NCBI GenBank assembly: GCA_029263035.1
Contig: JAJCYF010000095.1
Span: 1-9,741, forward strand
Source of the DNA: Actinomycetes bacterium
GTDB lineage: Bacteria > Actinomycetota > CADDZG01 > JAHWKV01
DNA: 9,741 nucleotides
Direction: 5' to 3'
The first letter of the stretch is position 1, and each line of letters begins with the position of its first letter. The position numbers and the translations under genes were made by a program. A model generated the notes under the pieces. That model made no database searches, was not told where the DNA came from, and saw only the letters and a list, made by a program, of their open reading frames with translations. Positions 6,032 through 9,741 of the stretch are shown here, piece after piece.

Positions 6032-7483
6032 CTAGAAGAAGTGCGAGTTTTCGGCCAGCCTGCCGAACAGGTCGGGCAGGAAACCGCCGACGGTGATCAC
6101 GACGGCGGCAGCACCGATTGCCCCCGCCAGCACCCTGGGAAGCGGGATAGCTGCCGGTTCCTCGGCCTTGTCGACGAACATCTTCTTGACCACGGCCAGG
6201 TAGTAGAACATCGCGATCACGGTGTTCACCGCCATGATGACCGCCAGCCACAATCCTTCTCCCTCGATCAGGGTCTGGAAGATCACGAACTTGGCCCACC
6301 ACCCGGCGAAGGGCGGGATTCCGGCGAGCGAGAACAAAAATGCCGCCATCGCCACCGCAAGGGCGGGCGACCGGGCGAACAGCCCGGCGTAGTCCTCGAC
6401 CAGGAATTTGCCGGTCTTGCGGCCGAACGCGGTGGCAACCGCAAAGGCACCGGTCTCCATGAAGGCGTAGACCAGCAGGTAGCCGACCACCGAGAAGACG
6501 ATCTGGGTGTTCAGCTCACCGTCGGTGGCGCTCGCCACCCCCAGCGGGAGCAACATGTAACCGGCCTGGGCGATCGAGGAGTACGCCAGCAGCCGGACGA
6601 TCTGCTTTTGCTGAATGGCCACCAGGTTCCCGAAGGTCATGGTCACCACACCGATAACGGCGAACATCGGCCGCCACATGTCGGCCAGCTCACCCAGCCC
6701 CAGGAACATGACCTGGAACAGGCCGACAAAACCGGCGGTCTTGGAGGCAACCGACAGGAAGGCAGCAACCGGGATGGGGGCGCCCTCGTAGGTGTCGGGG
6801 ACCCACCACTGGAAGGGGAAGGCCGAGACCTTAAATCCGAACCCGACGATCATGAACAGGATGGCCAGCAGGGCCACCTCGTCGATATCGGTGCGGCCGG
6901 CCAGTCCCTCCGACAGGTCCGCGAGGTTGGTGGAGCCGGTCAGGCCGTAGAACAGCGACATCCCGAACAACATCAGAGCGGTCGACAGGACGCCGAACAG
7001 GAAGAACTTGAGCGCCGCCTCGTTGGAGCGGATGTCGTTCTTGCGGATGCCCGCCAGGATGAACGCCGGCATCGAGATCATCTCGAGTGAGACGAAGATG
7101 GCGATCAGGTCCCGGCTCGACGCGATGGTGAGCATGCCCAGCAGCGAGAACATCATCATCGTGAAGTACTCGCCGTGGGGGACGTCGTTGTCGTCGTCGT
7201 TCAGGTAGGCGTGCGACACGGCAAAGACCAGCAGCGCTGCGATGCAGAACACGATCTTGAAGATCACCGCGAAGCGGTCGACCACGAACATGCCGTCCAG
7301 AGTGGTGATGTTGCGGCCGTAGAGCGCCAGGACCGCGGCCAGGGTGGCGAGTATGCCGCCGACCGCCAGCGGGAAAGCCATCTTCCGCTTCTCTTTGGGC
7401 AGGAACAGGTCGATGGTCAGGACGCCGCACGCGGCCAGCGTCAGGATCAGCTCCGGCAGTAGTGCCGGAAGGCTCAGGTCCAT
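6032..7483 (-). CDS. nuoN: NADH-quinone oxidoreductase subunit N
   Basis: A 483-residue polytopic membrane protein, one of the three antiporter-like proton-pumping subunits of respiratory complex I. The length matches E. coli NuoN (485). Residues of the proton path are visible: E134 in VSLEMISMPAF, K218 in GFGFKVSAFPFQWWVPD, and K248 in SVASKTAGF. The pattern WWVPDTYEGAP is characteristic of NuoN and separates it from NuoM and NuoL, which carry a TWLPDAH-type motif. Hydrophobic segments run almost end to end. The ATG at 7483 overlaps the nuoM stop by one base (TGATG), indicating translational coupling; a separate Shine-Dalgarno is weak. It is the last nuo gene, as in the usual nuoA-N order, and ends convergently with vapC. 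Confidence 0.97.
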   Translation of the reverse strand: MDLSLPALLPELILTLAACGVLTIDLFLPKEKRKMAFPLAVGGILATLAAVLALYGRNITTLDGMFVVDRFAVIFKIVFCIAALLVFAVSHAYLNDDDNDVPHGEYFTMMMFSLLGMLTIASSRDLIAIFVSLEMISMPAFILAGIRKNDIRSNEAALKFFLFGVLSTALMLFGMSLFYGLTGSTNLADLSEGLAGRTDIDEVALLAILFMIVGFGFKVSAFPFQWWVPDTYEGAPIPVAAFLSVASKTAGFVGLFQVMFLGLGELADMWRPMFAVIGVVTMTFGNLVAIQQKQIVRLLAYSSIAQAGYMLLPLGVASATDGELNTQIVFSVVGYLLVYAFMETGAFAVATAFGRKTGKFLVEDYAGLFARSPALAVAMAAFLFSLAGIPPFAGWWAKFVIFQTLIEGEGLWLAVIMAVNTVIAMFYYLAVVKKMFVDKAEEPAAIPLPRVLAGAIGAAAVVITVGGFLPDLFGRLAENSHFF

Positions 7484-9051
7484 CAGTTGTCTTCTACCTG
7501 GGCCACCCGGGCTTCATCGGTAGGAGCGGACTGCCCCGTGATCGATTCCGTAAGGGCGGTGACCGAGCTGGTGGTGGTGTCCATGATCAGGCGGGGGTAG
7601 AGACCGAGGACCAGGATCAGCGCCAGCAGCGGCGCCCAGGCTGCGTACTCCAGCGTCTGGACGTCGTTGAGCTTGACCTTGTTCCACTTCTCGGAGATCT
7701 TGCCCATGTTCACCCGCTGGAGCATCCACAGGAAGTACCCGGCGGTCAGGACGGTGCCGATGGCGCCGGCCACCATTGCCCCACGGAAGATCGTCGGGTC
7801 CAGTCCCTCCAGGGGCTGGTAGGCGGAAAGCAGCGCCATGATCTCACCCCAGAAGCCCGCCAGTCCCGGAAGACCGAGTGACGCGATGGCACAGAACGCC
7901 AGCATGCCCGCCATCTTGGGGATCTTGAGACCCATTCCGGCCAGCTCGGGCATCTCGTAGGTGTGGTAGCGCTCCTTGATCGACCCGGCCAGGAAGAACA
8001 ACATCCCGGTGATCACCCCGTGGGCGACCATTCCGAAGACCGCGGCGTTGAACCCTTCCGGGGTCATCGCCGAGATACCCAGCATGACGAAGCCCATGTG
8101 GCCCACCGATGAGAACGCAATCATCCGCTTCAGGTTGGTCTGCGCCAGGCAGCACAGGGCGCCGTAGACAATGGCTATGGCGGCCAGGATCGCAATAAAC
8201 GGCGCGTAGGTCATCGCCGGCTCGGGAAGGATCGGGATGGCGATACGCATAAATCCGTAGGTGCCCATCTTCAGCAGGACGGCGGCCAGCAGGACACTGC
8301 CGATGGTCGGGGCCTGGGTATGGGCGTCGGGCAGCCAGGTGTGGAACGGCCACATCGGCACCTTCACCGCAAAGCCGAGCGCCAGGCCGCCGAAGATCAG
8401 GTTGGCTAAGGCGGGCGTCAGGCTGAGCACCCCCTCCTCCTGCAGCAGCAGCATGTCGAAGGTGTTGGGGTCGGACTGGAAGTACAGCGCCAGAAAGCCC
8501 AGGAGCATGAAGACGCTGCCGAACAGGGTGTAGAGGAAGAACTTGATCGAGGCGTACTGGCGGTTCTCGCCGCCCCAGATGCCGATGAGGAAGTACATCG
8601 GGACCAGCACCAGCTCCCAGAAGACGAAGAACAGAACCAGGTCCAGGGCGATGAACGAGCCGTTCATACCGGTCTCCAACAGCAGGATCAGCGCCAGGAA
8701 TGCCTTGGCGTTCCCGGGCTCGGGGATGTGCCAGCAGGCGTAGATGATGCACAAAAAGCACACCAGGACGCTCAGCACCAGCAGCGGGAGGGAGATGCCG
8801 TCGATGCCGACATGGTAGTTGGAGTCGATCGACGGGATCCACGGCACCGTCTTCTCGAACTGCATGCCGGCCTCGCCGTGCTCGAAGGCGAAGGTGAGCG
8901 CCAGGCCGACCAGCAGCGCAGCGCCGGTGCTGACGAGAGCCAGGATCTTTTGGATCCCCTCCATTCCCTTGGGAGTCAGGGCAATGACAATCGCCCCAAG
9001 CAGTGGCAGAAACACCGCCAGCGTGATTCCCCACTCTTCAACCAAGTTCAT
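7483..9051 (-). CDS. nuoM: NADH-quinone oxidoreductase subunit M
   Basis: A 522-residue polytopic membrane subunit of complex I, homologous to Mrp-type Na+/H+ antiporters and part of the proton-pumping arm. Diagnostic residues are E146 in FFVFWELVLVPMYFLIG, K230 in AVKVPMWPFHTWLPDAH, and K261 in AVLLKMGTYGFMR. The size is close to E. coli NuoM (509). The final 25 or so residues (…TGQSAPTDEARVAQVEDN) form a short hydrophilic tail without obvious function. The ATG at 9051 has GGAGG just upstream. It follows nuoL after a 21-base gap and overlaps nuoN by one base, so the three are one operon. Both the family and the subunit identity are clear. Confidence 0.97.
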   Translation of the reverse strand: MNLVEEWGITLAVFLPLLGAIVIALTPKGMEGIQKILALVSTGAALLVGLALTFAFEHGEAGMQFEKTVPWIPSIDSNYHVGIDGISLPLLVLSVLVCFLCIIYACWHIPEPGNAKAFLALILLLETGMNGSFIALDLVLFFVFWELVLVPMYFLIGIWGGENRQYASIKFFLYTLFGSVFMLLGFLALYFQSDPNTFDMLLLQEEGVLSLTPALANLIFGGLALGFAVKVPMWPFHTWLPDAHTQAPTIGSVLLAAVLLKMGTYGFMRIAIPILPEPAMTYAPFIAILAAIAIVYGALCCLAQTNLKRMIAFSSVGHMGFVMLGISAMTPEGFNAAVFGMVAHGVITGMLFFLAGSIKERYHTYEMPELAGMGLKIPKMAGMLAFCAIASLGLPGLAGFWGEIMALLSAYQPLEGLDPTIFRGAMVAGAIGTVLTAGYFLWMLQRVNMGKISEKWNKVKLNDVQTLEYAAWAPLLALILVLGLYPRLIMDTTTSSVTALTESITGQSAPTDEARVAQVEDN

Positions 9052-9072
9052 AGCCCCTCCGTCTGTTTGTAT

Positions 9073-9741
9073 CTAGATTCGGAAAAATACGAATGCGCCC
9101 ACCAGCGTGGCGACCCCGAGGAACATCGCAGCGGCGTAGCGCTGCATGTTTCCGGTCTGCCAGAACTTCAGCTTCGACCCGGCAAGGCCCATCGAGCCGG
9201 CCAGGTTGTTGATGAACCCGTCGATCAGGCCCTGGTCCACGTCCCGGTACATGAAGTCGCCGGTTTTCACCGCCACCGTGCCCGCGGCGTCCACCGCACC
9301 GTCCAGAACCTTCATGTTGATCCAGTAGGCGGCCGCCGACAGGCGGTCGCGGACCGGCCGGACGATGAACTTCCAGTAGATGTCGTCCAGGTAGTACTTG
9401 TTCACGAGCAGTTTGTAGGCCGGAGCCGCCGCCGTCTTCTGGATGTCGATCTTCACCTTGCCCATCCGGAAGATCGCCCATCCCAGAGCAAAGCCCGCCA
9501 GGGCAGCCCCGGTGGAGACCACGGCGATCATCGGGTTGAACGGGTGGTGCTCGGTGCCAGCAGCGTGCACCCAGGTGGCGAACTGGTTCAGCCCGCCGGG
9601 CAGGCCCACCCAGCCGCCGGCGACGGCCAGGCCGGCCAGGATCATCAGCGGGACGGTCATCAGCTTGGGGCTTTCGTGGGGGTGGACGTGCTTGGTGTCG
9701 TACTTGGGCTTGCCGAAGAAGGTGAGCGCCAGCATCCGGGC
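9073..9741 (-). CDS. nuoL: NADH-quinone oxidoreductase subunit L, C-terminal part (start outside window)
   Basis: The last 222 codons or so of the largest antiporter-like subunit of complex I; the frame remains open through the right edge (…ARMLALTFFGKPK). The N-terminal two-thirds, with its proton-channel Lys and Glu residues, is not in the window. Recognisable C-terminal features are the ARM…LTFFG segment, transmembrane segments near LMTVPLMILAGLAVAGG and AVVSTGAALAGFALGWAIF, the NKYYLDDIYW motif at the start of the long lateral helix region, and a final hydrophobic segment (FLGVATLVGAFVFF) ending at TAG. A methionine at 9735 is internal, not the start. The order L-M-N and the 21-base spacing to nuoM confirm the assignment. 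Confidence 0.95.
   Translation of the reverse strand, partial: ARMLALTFFGKPKYDTKHVHPHESPKLMTVPLMILAGLAVAGGWVGLPGGLNQFATWVHAAGTEHHPFNPMIAVVSTGAALAGFALGWAIFRMGKVKIDIQKTAAAPAYKLLVNKYYLDDIYWKFIVRPVRDRLSAAAYWINMKVLDGAVDAAGTVAVKTGDFMYRDVDQGLIDGFINNLAGSMGLAGSKLKFWQTGNMQRYAAAMFLGVATLVGAFVFFRI

Noticed and set aside
6041..7090. 349-codon plus-strand open frame opposite nuoN
   Set aside because: The translation is a His/Gln/Asp/Gly-rich shadow (for example HRHDDRQPQ, GDRGVRQQPDD) of the membrane-protein codons on the other strand. It has no domain and no ribosome-binding site context.
7844..9034. 396-codon minus-strand open frame in another frame over nuoM
   Set aside because: It overlaps nuoM almost completely in a shifted frame, is Arg/Gly/Pro/His-rich, and lacks the hydrophobic pattern or motifs of a real protein.

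Overview
The window is GC-rich chromosomal DNA, most likely from an actinomycete-like bacterium (Actinomycetota or a relative). This rests on high G/C in third codon positions, GTG and TTG starts, a GlnD of about 764 residues, and an apparently leaderless promoter. The phylum call is an inference from style, not from a marker gene. No rRNA, tRNA, CRISPR array, insertion sequence or prophage gene was found. Coding density is high: the longest gene-free stretch is about 187 bases (between htpX and glnD), so no gap exceeds 300 bases.

Layout, left to right. Positions 1-79 hold the last 25 codons of an unidentified plus-strand gene. Its stop is 5 bases from the stop of a convergent minus-strand gene (85-1287) encoding a secreted M23-family (LytM-like) metallopeptidase with a Pro/Ala-rich linker. 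Next, also on the minus strand, is htpX (1433-2305), a membrane M48 protease, followed by a strong near-perfect hairpin terminator at 1370-1411. A divergent intergenic region of 187 bases separates htpX from glnD (2493-4787, plus), the bifunctional PII-modifying and demodifying enzyme with nucleotidyltransferase, HD and two ACT domains. Nineteen bases downstream is a GNAT acetyltransferase gene (4807-5304), then a vapBC toxin-antitoxin module (5347-5981) with its own promoter and palindromic operator. Converging on it from the right are the distal genes of the respiratory complex I operon on the minus strand: nuoL (3' part, 9073-9741), nuoM (7483-9051) and nuoN (6032-7483).

The three nuo genes encode the large antiporter-like proton-pumping membrane subunits of NADH:quinone oxidoreductase, in the usual L-M-N order. 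HtpX and the M23 hydrolase point to membrane and cell-wall maintenance. GlnD belongs to nitrogen sensing, although no glnB/glnK, amtB or glutamine synthetase gene lies in the window. The only accessory-type element is vapBC, placed between the glnD-GNAT pair and the 3' end of the nuo operon.

I see no clearly novel multi-gene system. The most distinctive signal is at vapBC: a perfect 7-bp inverted repeat brackets a -10 element and ends directly at the antitoxin ATG, which suggests a leaderless, autoregulated promoter.
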